From an uncultured Lachnospiraceae bacterium (GTDB taxonomy: Bacteria > Bacillota > Clostridia > Lachnospirales > Lachnospiraceae), in the NCBI GenBank assembly GCA_934371475.1, contig CAKRNX010000087.1, positions 1 to 9,042 of the forward strand: a stretch of 9,042 nt of DNA. The letters are read 5' to 3'. Shown here one piece after another: positions 1 to 6,120 of this stretch. The notes under the pieces are model-generated. The model did no database searches and had not been told where the DNA came from. It was given only the letters and a program-made list of their open reading frames with translations. A program made the position numbers and the translations under genes. The stretch's first letter is position 1; the number at the start of each line of letters is the position of its first letter.

Positions 1-84
1 GACAGGCGGATGAGGGCATATACTACAGTAGATATAGAAGACAGAGGAGCGCAGGAGAAATATGTCATGCAGATGCATGACGCG
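1..84. other. Left edge, no assignable gene; possible 3' end of an ORF
   Basis: Two plus-strand frames are open from the left edge. Frame 1 runs to a TGA at 115-117, inside the repeated element described next, and frame 3 runs to a TGA at 78-80. Either could be the tail of a gene that begins outside the window, but neither short peptide is recognisable. Positions 64-81 form a perfect hairpin (GTCATGC, loop AGAT, GCATGAC) immediately before the element. TATACT at 19-24 is a loose -10 match without a convincing -35. I do not call a gene here. Confidence 0.25.
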
Positions 85-117
85 CACCTCGCAGCAAGAA
101 GGCCGTGGCATTCTTGA
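85..117 (+). repeat. Repeated hairpin element, copy 1 (diverged)
   Basis: This 33-nt segment matches 8092-8124 (minus) at 30 of 33 positions. CACCTCGCAGCAAGAA is identical in both, and then both continue into a hairpin. Here arms 95-103 and 108-116 pair with one G/A mismatch around a 4-nt loop. The hairpin just upstream (64-81) has a different sequence from the upstream hairpin of the other two copies, and no extended -10 sits in front of it, so this copy has diverged or lost its promoter. About 20 of 27 bases further downstream (from about 133) also resemble the leader of the alarmone synthetase (from about 6195), including a GTGTTCTG / GTGTACTG match followed by GAAAGAA. No intact gene follows. 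Confidence 0.6.
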
Positions 118-393
118 ATCTTTTGCAGGAAATGGTGTTCTGTGAAAGAAAAAGCCTCCGGCAGCCTGCTCCGCTCTTCATGAGATTCCTGAAAAGGAGA
201 AAAGATGGAATGGAAAGTCATGTGGTCACAGAAGGAAGCGCTTTTTATGAGATAGATGATACATGTATGAGGGAAAGAAAGCAACGACAGGAAAAAGCAA
301 TAACAGAAGACAGGCGAAAAACCAAAGAAAAAAGAGTTCAGCAAAGGGATGGGGGAGAGGGAGAAAAATCAGGAAGTTAAAAGTTAATAAGTT
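118..393. other. Stretch without a convincing gene; short ORF behind a good ribosome site
   Basis: No long reading frame here has protein-like composition; the longest plus-strand frame is dominated by Lys, Arg, Glu and Gln from purine-rich DNA. A ribosome site AAGGAG at 195-200 lies five bases before ATG at 205. That frame codes for a 16-residue peptide (begins MEWKVMW) and stops at 253-255. It could be a leader peptide or the truncated start of a lost gene. The region lies between repeat copy 1 and the minus-strand gene remnant and looks decayed. Confidence 0.3.
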
Positions 394-516
394 TTACTCA
401 TTCTGCAGCTTGCGCAATCGACACTCCGTTTCGATCAGCGCAAAGCCATTGCCCGGTGGAAAATGATAATGTCCGCTCTGTCGAAGGCTTCTGTTATAGG
501 AAATTGCGATAATTTC
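394..516 (-). pseudogene. Possible C-terminal gene remnant (40 codons)
   Basis: On the minus strand an open frame of 40 sense codons ends at TAA (396-394). It reads as a plausible protein C-terminus (...HYHFPPGNGFALIETECRL..., ending RKLQNE). Its codons (CTG, GCG, CAG, GAG, AAG, GGC) are those favoured by the intact genes nearby. It has no ATG/GTG/TTG start or ribosome site and is cut off upstream by an in-frame TAG at 519-517, inside the large palindrome. I therefore read it as the tail of a gene whose front was lost, but I cannot name the family. The alternative is a chance open frame. Confidence 0.3.
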
Positions 517-527
517 CTATAACAGAA
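489..527. repeat. Perfect 17-bp inverted repeat (palindromic hairpin)
   Basis: TTCTGTTATAGGAAATT at 489-505 is perfectly complementary to 511-527, with a 5-nt loop (506-510). The stem is AT-rich and has no U-run after it on either strand, so it is not a classical terminator. It overlaps the upstream end of the gene remnant and could mark an insertion or excision junction, a repeat element or a protein-binding site. Confidence 0.75.
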
Positions 528-533
528 CGAAAG

Positions 534-576
534 AGGTGCTGTTCGCTCCTCTTTGTTTGAAGATTGAACAGCACCT
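534..576 (-). terminator. Likely intrinsic terminator after the Cys-rich gene
   Basis: AGGTGCTGTTC (534-544) pairs perfectly with GAACAGCACCT (566-576) across a 21-nt loop. The hairpin starts 13 bases after the stop codon of the Cys-rich gene. In minus-strand RNA it is followed by CUCUUUCGUU, a modest U-rich tail. On the plus strand the stem is followed by UUU, so it may act in both directions. Confidence 0.55.
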
Positions 577-588
577 TTTGCCATGGGA

Positions 589-858
589 TTAATTACATCC
601 GCATCCACAGCTGTTGTTGCATCCATTGCGGTTTCCGCCGCAGCCTAAGAAACCGCCGCCGTTGCCGCATCCGCCGCAGCAGAGCAGAAGCAGGATCAGA
701 AGGCAGCAGCTGTTGTCGCTGTCGCATCCATTGCCGCATCCGCCGCACCCGAACAGCAGGATCAGGATCCAGATCCAGTTATTGCCGCAGCAGGATCCAT
801 TTCTTCCACAATTGTCATCGCATCCGCATCCGCAGTTTGTTGCTGCTAAATCACTCAT
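589..858 (-). CDS. Cys/Gly-rich small protein ("chorion class high-cysteine"-like)
   Basis: The 89-residue protein has 19 Cys and 22 Gly. The Cys occur in CGC, GCGGC and CC clusters, separated by two short hydrophobic runs: WIWILILLF at about 28-36 and LLILLLL at about 53-59. There is no signal peptide. Comparable small proteins in Lachnospiraceae are annotated as chorion class high-cysteine proteins, a name based on composition with no established function. Cys-rich, Gly-rich, self-associating proteins also occur in clostridial spore coats and exosporia, so a structural spore role is possible but inferred. The start is set by GGAGGA at 867-872, eight bases before the ATG. The gene lies 69 bases after the subtilase on the same strand, has a sigma-K-like sequence upstream and a hairpin terminator after the stop. 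High-GC repeated codons create spurious long frames on the opposite strand. Confidence 0.8.
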   Translation of the reverse strand: MSDLAATNCGCGCDDNCGRNGSCCGNNWIWILILLFGCGGCGNGCDSDNSCCLLILLLLCCGGCGNGGGFLGCGGNRNGCNNSCGCGCN

Positions 859-889
859 GTTACAAATCCTCCGGATTTCTTTTACACTG

Positions 890-917
890 TATCATATGTG
901 AAAGCATCCAAAAGGTG
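890..917 (-). promoter_or_regulatory. Candidate sigma-K-like promoter for the Cys-rich gene
   Basis: Reading the minus strand, CACC (917-914) holds the AC of a sigma-K-type -35. Sixteen bases after that AC comes CATATGATA (898-890), which fits the -10 pattern CATANNNTA. The implied start near 883 leaves a short untranslated leader with GGAGGA well placed. No good sigma-A promoter is visible in the same gap. The match to short, degenerate elements could be chance. Confidence 0.35.
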
Positions 918-927
918 CGGAAAAGAG

Positions 928-2661
928 CTAAAATCCGGACAGAGACTGAAACACACCGTAGATATCCAGGGAGCCGTATCCCCATTCCCGGTTGGGATAA
1001 TAGAGTCCGCTGATCCGGTTGGCGCCCCGATAGAGCAGATTTTTAATTTCTGTGGAAGAAAAAACGCGGTTATAGGAACTCTCGATTCCCCACTGTACGA
1101 GGAGCGCCATGGCTCCTGCAGTGAGCGCGGCTGCAGCACTGGATCCGGTAAAGCTGCGATACGTATTGAGACAGCATGGCGCCTGTATATCTACGCCCAC
1201 GGCGGCTATGTCTGGTTTGATGTAGCCGTTCCGGGTAAATCCCCTGCCGGAGTTTTCATAGATGGCATTGGAATAGGCGCGGCAGGTGCTGACTGTGACG
1301 ATCTCGTTATTGCAGGAAGGAACCGTCAGCGTGGTGTCAGGATCAGGACTCAGAAAACGCACTCCCGGCGGACAGATTCCCGTAGCAGGCAGCCAGATAT
1401 GGAAAGAACCGTTAAGGAAGCGTTTATTTACTATCTGAAAGCGCCAGATCCCGGGAGAGGGATCCTGCACGCGGATCTGGATGAGCTGACTGCCGGAACG
1501 GAATTCTACAATCTCATAATCAATCTGGACGGAGGATCCATCCAGAAGAAAAGTGGTGCCTGATTTGGTGTGCAGCCGAGGATCGGCCGGAGAGAGCCGT
1601 TCTCCCAGAGGTGTTGTTACGCCTACGGCAAACAGTTCGGGAGCAAAAGCCCATAATTCAAGACAGAACCCTTTCCCTGCCTGCTCTGCGACAACCTCTA
1701 CTTCTTGACTGAGACCTTCAGCGGCGACTGCTCCAGAACAATGATGTCCCATACGAACCTCATTGCCGGCAGCGACGACTCCATAACGGCCGGAAGTATA
1801 GGAGAGATAGGCCATGACTTCATCCAGGGGCGTGTGGCCGTCATGGCCCCCCTGATTGGTGCCAAGCCCGAAACAGATAATCAGTGGCAGATCAGTTTTT
1901 CTGGCTTTGTCCATCAGATAGCGGATGGCCAGCATACAGTCATCTTCTTGAAAGACAATGGCATTCTGATCAGCCAGAAAATAATTGCGCAGGTACTGTT
2001 TAGCCGGCTTCAGCTTGACGACAGCCAGACTGCTTTCCGGCGCAGCGCCGGAAAATGATGTGGTTTCATCCGGAGTACCGGCGGCAATTCCTGCCATGGC
2101 AGTGCCGTGGCCGTTTTCGTCGATGGAAGGAACAATGGAGAGCGGATCAAGGGAGCGCAGCGCGGTGTCAATGTCAGTTTTGGTGTATTCTGAACCATAG
2201 AGAAAACCTTCAGGGAGTCGCCCGGACCGGTCGGCCTGATCCCAGATGAAGAGAACCCGGCTGGAACCATCGGGATTGCGGAAGGCCGGATGTCGGTAAT
2301 CGATGCCGGTGTCAATAAAACCAAGCAGGACGCGGCGACCGGTCAGATTGAGAAAGGGCTGGTTCTGCACAGAGAGAATGCCGGAGGCATCAAGCGCTGT
2401 CATATCCATGAGAGTAAGGAGTTTGGGAATGGTAAAATATCCCTGGGCGGAAATATCCGGCGGATACTGGGAGAGAGGAGCATTAAGAATGGCGTATTGC
2501 CAGTCAACCGGTTGCGGAAGAAATTCACTGCGCAGCTGTTCTATCTGAAACGGATAGGTTTCACTGTGATAAATCAGACTGACATAATCCTCAGACAGGA
2601 TCCGTTCCCGGCTGTTTTCAGAAAAATCCTGCTGTGCGGATGAAAGAAGAGTAGATGTCAT
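928..2661 (-). CDS. Csp-like subtilase (S8 family serine peptidase)
   Basis: This 577-residue subtilisin-fold protease keeps every catalytic element: Asp117 in FIDTGIDY, His185 in NGHGTAMAG, oxyanion Asn300 in AAGN and Ser508 in TGSSAAAA. About 208 residues separate Asn300 from Ser508, against about 65 in subtilisin. An insert of that size is the hallmark of the clostridial Csp proteases, which carry a beta jelly-roll there. The first ~100 residues would be the prodomain. There is no signal peptide or membrane segment, as in Csp enzymes, which process the spore-cortex hydrolase precursor during germination. Many Clostridia carry several Csp-like paralogues, so the substrate here is unknown. 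I prefer ATG at 2661, with GGAG four bases upstream; an in-frame TTG at 2673 has no clear ribosome site. The gene follows the ABC permease after 77 bases and precedes the Cys-rich gene. Confidence 0.88.
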   Translation of the reverse strand: MTSTLLSSAQQDFSENSRERILSEDYVSLIYHSETYPFQIEQLRSEFLPQPVDWQYAILNAPLSQYPPDISAQGYFTIPKLLTLMDMTALDASGILSVQNQPFLNLTGRRVLLGFIDTGIDYRHPAFRNPDGSSRVLFIWDQADRSGRLPEGFLYGSEYTKTDIDTALRSLDPLSIVPSIDENGHGTAMAGIAAGTPDETTSFSGAAPESSLAVVKLKPAKQYLRNYFLADQNAIVFQEDDCMLAIRYLMDKARKTDLPLIICFGLGTNQGGHDGHTPLDEVMAYLSYTSGRYGVVAAGNEVRMGHHCSGAVAAEGLSQEVEVVAEQAGKGFCLELWAFAPELFAVGVTTPLGERLSPADPRLHTKSGTTFLLDGSSVQIDYEIVEFRSGSQLIQIRVQDPSPGIWRFQIVNKRFLNGSFHIWLPATGICPPGVRFLSPDPDTTLTVPSCNNEIVTVSTCRAYSNAIYENSGRGFTRNGYIKPDIAAVGVDIQAPCCLNTYRSFTGSSAAAALTAGAMALLVQWGIESSYNRVFSSTEIKNLLYRGANRISGLYYPNREWGYGSLDIYGVFQSLSGF

Positions 2662-2718
2662 ACTGCTCCGCAAAAGATGGTCTCAGATATAGGTATGAGG
2701 CAGAAAAGAAAGATAGAA

Positions 2719-2758
2719 CCCGCCAGAGACTAAACCGTTCAGGGAAGAATCAGGCGGG
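2719..2758 (-). terminator. Weak terminator-like hairpin at the permease stop
   Basis: CCCGCC (2719-2724) and GGCGGG (2753-2758) form a 6-bp GC stem around a 28-nt loop that contains the permease stop codon. In minus-strand RNA it is followed by UUCUAUCUUUCUUUUCUG, which is U-rich. It could partly end the ABC transcript before the subtilase, so full operon structure is uncertain. The long loop makes it weak. Confidence 0.35.
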
Positions 2759-3497
2759 AACTTAATTTTTTAAGAAAAAACAGAAAAATCCGTTCAAAAA
2801 GAAGGCTGCACAAAATAATGGTCAGAGTCCAGGCGAACAGTTCCGGTGTATCCAGATAAATTCTGGCCTGCTGGAGCGCCGCTCCGATGGAACCGGAAGG
2901 AAGTCCGATTACTTCTGCTGCGATACCTGATTTCCAGCAAAGTCCCAGACTGATTTTGCAGGCGGAATAAAAATCCGGGAGCAGCTGGGGCAGGCTGATC
3001 AGGCGAAAACGGCGGATGCCGGTAATATGGAAAACCTCTGCCATTTCCAGCAGCTGGCGATCCAAATGTAAAAGACTCCCCAGCATACTGGTGTAGATAA
3101 CCGGGAAAACCATCAGAAAAGAAATCAGGATGGACAGACTGCCGGAAGAGAACCAGATCAGCGCCAGAATGATGAAGGACGCCACAGGGACAGACTTTAT
3201 GGTAAGGACAAACGGAGCCAGCAGTTCGCGCACAGGACGGAAGCGGGAGGACAGTGCCGCATACAGGATGCCGGAGAAAAGTGCAAGAAAAAAACCGGAC
3301 AGAATACGCAGCGAGGAGAAGCCGACAGCCAGCCAGAAGTCGGCCGTTTTGACAAGTCCGGCCAGGCACAGCAGAACTTCCGCAGGTGATACCAGCAGAA
3401 TTCGCTGATTGAGTTTCATACTGGCAAGCTGCCAGATTGCCAGCCAGAACAGCACCGCCCACAGGCGGACAGGAGAAGTATGTTTTTGATTCATCAT
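2739..3497 (-). CDS. ABC transporter permease, TauC/SsuC (NMT1-associated) type
   Basis: This 252-residue integral membrane protein has the binding-protein-dependent transport fold. Hydrophobic segments lie at about 11-27, 55-83, 100-143, 182-198 and 219-243. The cytoplasmic EAA loop is visible at about 151-175 (EMAEVFHITGIRRFRLISLP) and is the docking site for the ABC ATPase. Family members move sulfonates, thiamine-pyrimidine precursors, nitrate and similar small molecules; the sequence does not say which. The ATG (3497-3495) overlaps the TGA of the upstream binding-protein gene (3496-3494) in an ATGA arrangement, and the ribosome site is poor, so translation is probably coupled. A second ATG follows immediately. 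No ATP-binding subunit is encoded beside it. Confidence 0.88.
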   Translation of the reverse strand: MMNQKHTSPVRLWAVLFWLAIWQLASMKLNQRILLVSPAEVLLCLAGLVKTADFWLAVGFSSLRILSGFFLALFSGILYAALSSRFRPVRELLAPFVLTIKSVPVASFIILALIWFSSGSLSILISFLMVFPVIYTSMLGSLLHLDRQLLEMAEVFHITGIRRFRLISLPQLLPDFYSACKISLGLCWKSGIAAEVIGLPSGSIGAALQQARIYLDTPELFAWTLTIILCSLLFERIFLFFLKKLSSRLILP

Positions 3498-4492
3498 TCT
3501 GCTGCCGTCAGGGAGCCGTTGTAGTAGAAATCATCTCCGGGCAGGGCACCTCCGACAGATTTGGGATTCTGTTCCAGAAGAACCGAGAGATATCCGGAGA
3601 GTTTTTCATGCATTTCGCTGCCCGTGATACAGGTGATATTGCAGGCCGGGATTGCTTTGGCTGCCACTGCGGCGGGGGCAATGTCATATTGTTCTATCAG
3701 AGAGGAAGCTTCTTCAGGATTTTCGTTTACGTAAGCAACTGATTCGCGATAGTGATTCAGAAAATCATCGACAGCGTCCGGTTGCTCATCGGCAAATTCT
3801 TTTCGCACAACCATTACGCCGGTAATCATGGCGGAAGGCTGAGCACTGTCCTGCTGCAGGAGATCCCACTGAGAAGTCAGATCCAGAGCCGTGCGGATAG
3901 AAGGCTCTTTCATCTGGGCAGTGGTAACAAACGGCTGTGGCAGCATGGCGATGCCATCCTCGGAAGCGATCAGGGCAGACAGACATTCTGTGTGCTCACT
4001 TTTCCATTCAATCGTTACATCAGTATCCGGATCCAGTCCGTTTTCAGAAAGAAGGTAATTTAGGGCATATTCCGGAGTAGCACCTTTTCCGCTGGCATAG
4101 ATTGTGCGGTTGCGAAGATCTTCTACGGAAGAAATGGTGTCGCCTTTTTCTACAATATAGAGAACACCCAGTGTGTTGATAGCCAGAACTTCTACACTGC
4201 CGTCCGTATTGTTGTAAAGTACGGAAGCCAGATTGGCTGGAACAGCAGCGATATCAATATTGCCCTGCACCAGAGAGGGCGTCACCTCGTCGGCGGAAGC
4301 AGCGATGGAAAAATCATACGCATAATCGGAAATCAGTCCCTGATCGGCATCATCCATAAAGGAAACAAGTCCCATGGCGGTAGGTCCCTTTAAGGCTGTA
4401 ATGCGGACAGAATCATTTTCCTGGGCAGATGATGCGGAAACCATCAGTGCAGACAGGACAACTGCAGTAAATAATATGTTTGTTTTTTTCAT
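3494..4492 (-). CDS. ABC transporter substrate-binding protein, NMT1/TauA type
   Basis: The 332-residue protein starts with an export signal: MKK, a hydrophobic core (ILFTAVVLSALMV) and a likely signal peptidase I site after SASSA at about 23. The mature part resembles NMT1/TauA-like binding proteins (ITALKGPTAMG near the start, DIAAVPANLASVLYN in the first lobe, IYASGKGATPEYALNYLL in the middle, GDDFYY near the end). It would capture a small ligand outside the membrane for the permease encoded next. The open frame extends 40 codons upstream, but the start is fixed by GGAGGAG at 4496-4502 just before ATG 4492. There is no Cys in the signal region, so no lipobox, which is unusual for a Gram-positive binding protein. 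The ligand cannot be predicted. It is the first gene behind the promoter at 4589-4617. Confidence 0.88.
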   Translation of the reverse strand: MKKTNILFTAVVLSALMVSASSAQENDSVRITALKGPTAMGLVSFMDDADQGLISDYAYDFSIAASADEVTPSLVQGNIDIAAVPANLASVLYNNTDGSVEVLAINTLGVLYIVEKGDTISSVEDLRNRTIYASGKGATPEYALNYLLSENGLDPDTDVTIEWKSEHTECLSALIASEDGIAMLPQPFVTTAQMKEPSIRTALDLTSQWDLLQQDSAQPSAMITGVMVVRKEFADEQPDAVDDFLNHYRESVAYVNENPEEASSLIEQYDIAPAAVAAKAIPACNITCITGSEMHEKLSGYLSVLLEQNPKSVGGALPGDDFYYNGSLTAAE

Positions 4493-4588
4493 AGACTCCT
4501 CCATTTTATATAGCGGATAGTGATTGATTGTTTCAAAGTCAGATGATTTTGGGCTCGCTTTATATCTGTTTAAGGATGTCCCGGCATT

Positions 4589-4617
4589 ATTATAGTATAT
4601 GATCTGGAACAATGCAA
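4589..4617 (-). promoter_or_regulatory. Sigma-A promoter of the ABC transporter genes
   Basis: On the minus strand TTGCAT (4617-4612), exactly 17 bases, then TATAAT (4594-4589): a near-consensus housekeeping promoter. Transcription would start near 4582, leaving a leader of about 90 nt before ATG 4492. I see no recognisable riboswitch or strong hairpin in that leader. Confidence 0.75.
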
Positions 4618-4825
4618 AAGATATTGCCGGATTTTCGGGAATCTATTAAAATAAAAAGAGACTGTCAGAGCAGACTGTTCGCGGGAAACAAAAGTTGTTC
4701 TGCCAAAGCTGCAGTCTTCCGGCATATGTTTAAAAGAATGGAACAAAGAAATGCAGGATTCGGAAATAAACAGAAATATAAGTAGAAATGCATAGATTCT
4801 ACGACAGAAAGAAGGGGGACAGAAA
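4618..4825. other. Divergent intergenic region between the transporter genes and the 94-residue gene
   Basis: This AT-rich gap must hold the control region for the plus-strand pair. The best sigma-A -10 candidate on the plus strand is TATAAG at 4777-4782, without a good -35. Imperfect short inverted repeats (GCAGA / TCTGC around 4673-4706) could bind a regulator, but they are not distinctive. Confidence 0.3.
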
Positions 4826-5110
4826 ATGGAAGAAAACAGAATTACAAGAATGGTTTCTCTGCCATTTCTGAAAAAATCAGCGTTTTACGGTAGCTGGGGA
4901 CATGGGGCGATGAGATACCGTATCAGCAAAAAAGATGACGGATTGGAGGTATGTGTGTATCCCGGTCCTTATGCGCTGGAATATACATCGAATGAAAAAA
5001 AGGAATATACACAGTTTGAATTTTCAGAGAAAGGATTTGAAGCAGCAATTGAATTTTTAAATCAGACATATGATTCCAGGGACTGGCAGGCAGAAAAATT
5101 TCGCAGGTGA
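4826..5110 (+). CDS. Small protein of unknown function, upstream of a subtilase
   Basis: I do not recognise this 94-residue protein. It is soluble, with no signal peptide or membrane segment and a single Cys (43). Residues 20-70 alternate polar and hydrophobic positions as in beta strands (GSWGHGAMRYRI, LEVCVYPGPYALEY, YTQFEFSE). Residues 68-83 look helical (GFEAAIEFLNQTYDSR). The start is supported by an AGGGGG ribosome site a few bases before ATG. It lies 49 bases before the compact subtilase on the same strand, so the two are probably co-transcribed. The compact subtilase lacks a prodomain, so the small protein could be a separate chaperone or inhibitor for it, but this rests on position only. 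Confidence 0.72.
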   Translation: MEENRITRMVSLPFLKKSAFYGSWGHGAMRYRISKKDDGLEVCVYPGPYALEYTSNEKKEYTQFEFSEKGFEAAIEFLNQTYDSRDWQAEKFRR

Positions 5111-5159
5111 ACGCAGGCGGCATAAGATATAGAAACAGGGCAGAGGATGTGAATGTCAG

Positions 5160-6080
5160 ATGAATCGTGTCCGGCGCATTATATATGCAGAGGAGCTGCA
5201 CAGAAGAGGGATCAGGGGAAAAGGTATTACAGCGGCAGTCATGGATTCCGGAATTTGTCATCATCCGGATTACAGCGACCGGGTGGTATGCTTCAAAGAT
5301 TTTGTGGGATATCAGACAGAAGCGTATGATGATGCTTCGCATGGGAGTCATGTAACCGGGATCCTCGGGGGAAACGGAGTAATGTCCATGGGCAGGTACT
5401 GCGGCATCGCGCCGGAGTGCGACCTGGTGCATTTGAAAGTGCTGGACCGCAACGGAAACGGAAAAGTCAGTGCTGCCATAGCAGCTATGGACTGGGTGAT
5501 CCGCAATCAGAGGAAATTTAACATCCGGGTATTGAATTTTTCGGCGGGTGTCCAGGAAAACAGTCAGGAAGAAGAGAGCAGACTGCTGGTTGAATGGATT
5601 GAGCGTGTGTGGGATGCAGGAATTGCCGTGGTGGTAGCGGCAGGAAATATGGGACCGGCAAGAGGAAGTGTGACTGTGCCGGGAACCAGCCGTAAAGTCA
5701 TTACGGTAGGATTTTGCGATGAGGTCTCAGGGCGTCACAGAAGCATCAGAAGAGGTCAGTATTCCGGACGGGGGCCGACAGCAGAATGTATCTGTAAGCC
5801 GGAGATTACGGCACCTGGGTTTCAGGTCACTTCGTGCAGTAATCTGAGGCAGGCATCAGGATACTATTGTGTAAAAAGTGGTTCTTCTATGGCGACGCCA
5901 GTGGTAGCCGGGGCAGTCTGCCTGCTGCTTTCGGTTCACCCTGAGCTGACAAACGTAGAAGTAAAAATGCGGTTGCGCCGATCAGGGGACGATCTGGGAC
6001 TGCCCATGGAGCAGCAGGGATGGGGGCGGATTAATCTTCTGAAATTTCTGGATGATCCGACCGGCATGATTCACGCATGA
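5160..6080 (+). CDS. Compact subtilase (S8 family, intracellular/AprX-like)
   Basis: The 306-residue protein is an almost minimal subtilisin catalytic domain with all key residues: Asp29 (VMDSGI), His61 (SHGSHVTG), oxyanion Asn163 (VVAAGN) and Ser243 (SGSSMATP). It has no signal peptide, no N-terminal prodomain and no added C-terminal domain, so it most likely acts in the cytoplasm, as intracellular and AprX-type subtilases do. Ten Cys is high for this fold. No upstream in-frame start exists before a stop at 5130-5132. AGAGGA near 5142-5147 is about 12 bases from the ATG, slightly far. It follows the 94-residue gene and is divergent from the Csp-like subtilase group. No terminator is evident, and the promoter for the next gene begins within 30 bases. 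Confidence 0.9.
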   Translation: MNRVRRIIYAEELHRRGIRGKGITAAVMDSGICHHPDYSDRVVCFKDFVGYQTEAYDDASHGSHVTGILGGNGVMSMGRYCGIAPECDLVHLKVLDRNGNGKVSAAIAAMDWVIRNQRKFNIRVLNFSAGVQENSQEEESRLLVEWIERVWDAGIAVVVAAGNMGPARGSVTVPGTSRKVITVGFCDEVSGRHRSIRRGQYSGRGPTAECICKPEITAPGFQVTSCSNLRQASGYYCVKSGSSMATPVVAGAVCLLLSVHPELTNVEVKMRLRRSGDDLGLPMEQQGWGRINLLKFLDDPTGMIHA

Positions 6081-6105
6081 AATGTTTTATGATGCGGCGA
6101 AATTT

Positions 6106-6113
6106 GCTATAAT
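6106..6113 (+). promoter_or_regulatory. Extended -10 promoter of the alarmone synthetase gene
   Basis: TGCTATAAT (6105-6113 region) is a consensus extended -10 (TGnTATAAT). The -35 position (6085-6090, TTTTAT) is weak, as is common when the extended element compensates. The start would be near 6120, immediately before the first hairpin of the leader. The same TGCTATAAT precedes the third repeat copy. Confidence 0.65.
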
Positions 6114-6120
6114 ATCAGAT

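Noticed and set aside
64..87. Conserved hairpin 1 in repeat copy 1
   Set aside because: When aligned to copies 2 and 3 the corresponding arms do not pair; the hairpin present there is shifted and different, so I do not claim covariation for it.
105..380. 91-codon plus-strand ORF
   Set aside because: It starts with GTG inside the repeated hairpin element, has no ribosome site and codes for a low-complexity Lys/Arg/Glu-rich tail produced by purine-rich DNA.
589..860. Tandem DNA repeat or CRISPR-like array in the GCCGC-rich stretch
   Set aside because: The repeats are irregular and follow Gly/Cys codons; there is no constant repeat with variable spacers.
564..1013. Plus-strand ORFs opposite the Cys-rich gene (including 614-901)
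   Set aside because: They are Arg/His- or Pro-rich complements of the Gly/Cys codons of the minus-strand gene, without ribosome sites.
898..1563. 221-codon plus-strand ORF opposite the Csp-like subtilase
   Set aside because: The minus strand encodes an intact catalytic triad in the same bases; the plus frame has no recognisable domain.
2662..2673. TTG start for the Csp-like subtilase
   Set aside because: ATG at 2661 has GGAG upstream; the TTG has no convincing ribosome site.
4493..4612. 40-codon N-terminal extension of the substrate-binding protein
   Set aside because: It would place the signal peptide internally and would begin upstream of the predicted transcription start; GGAGGAG sits directly before the MKKTN start.
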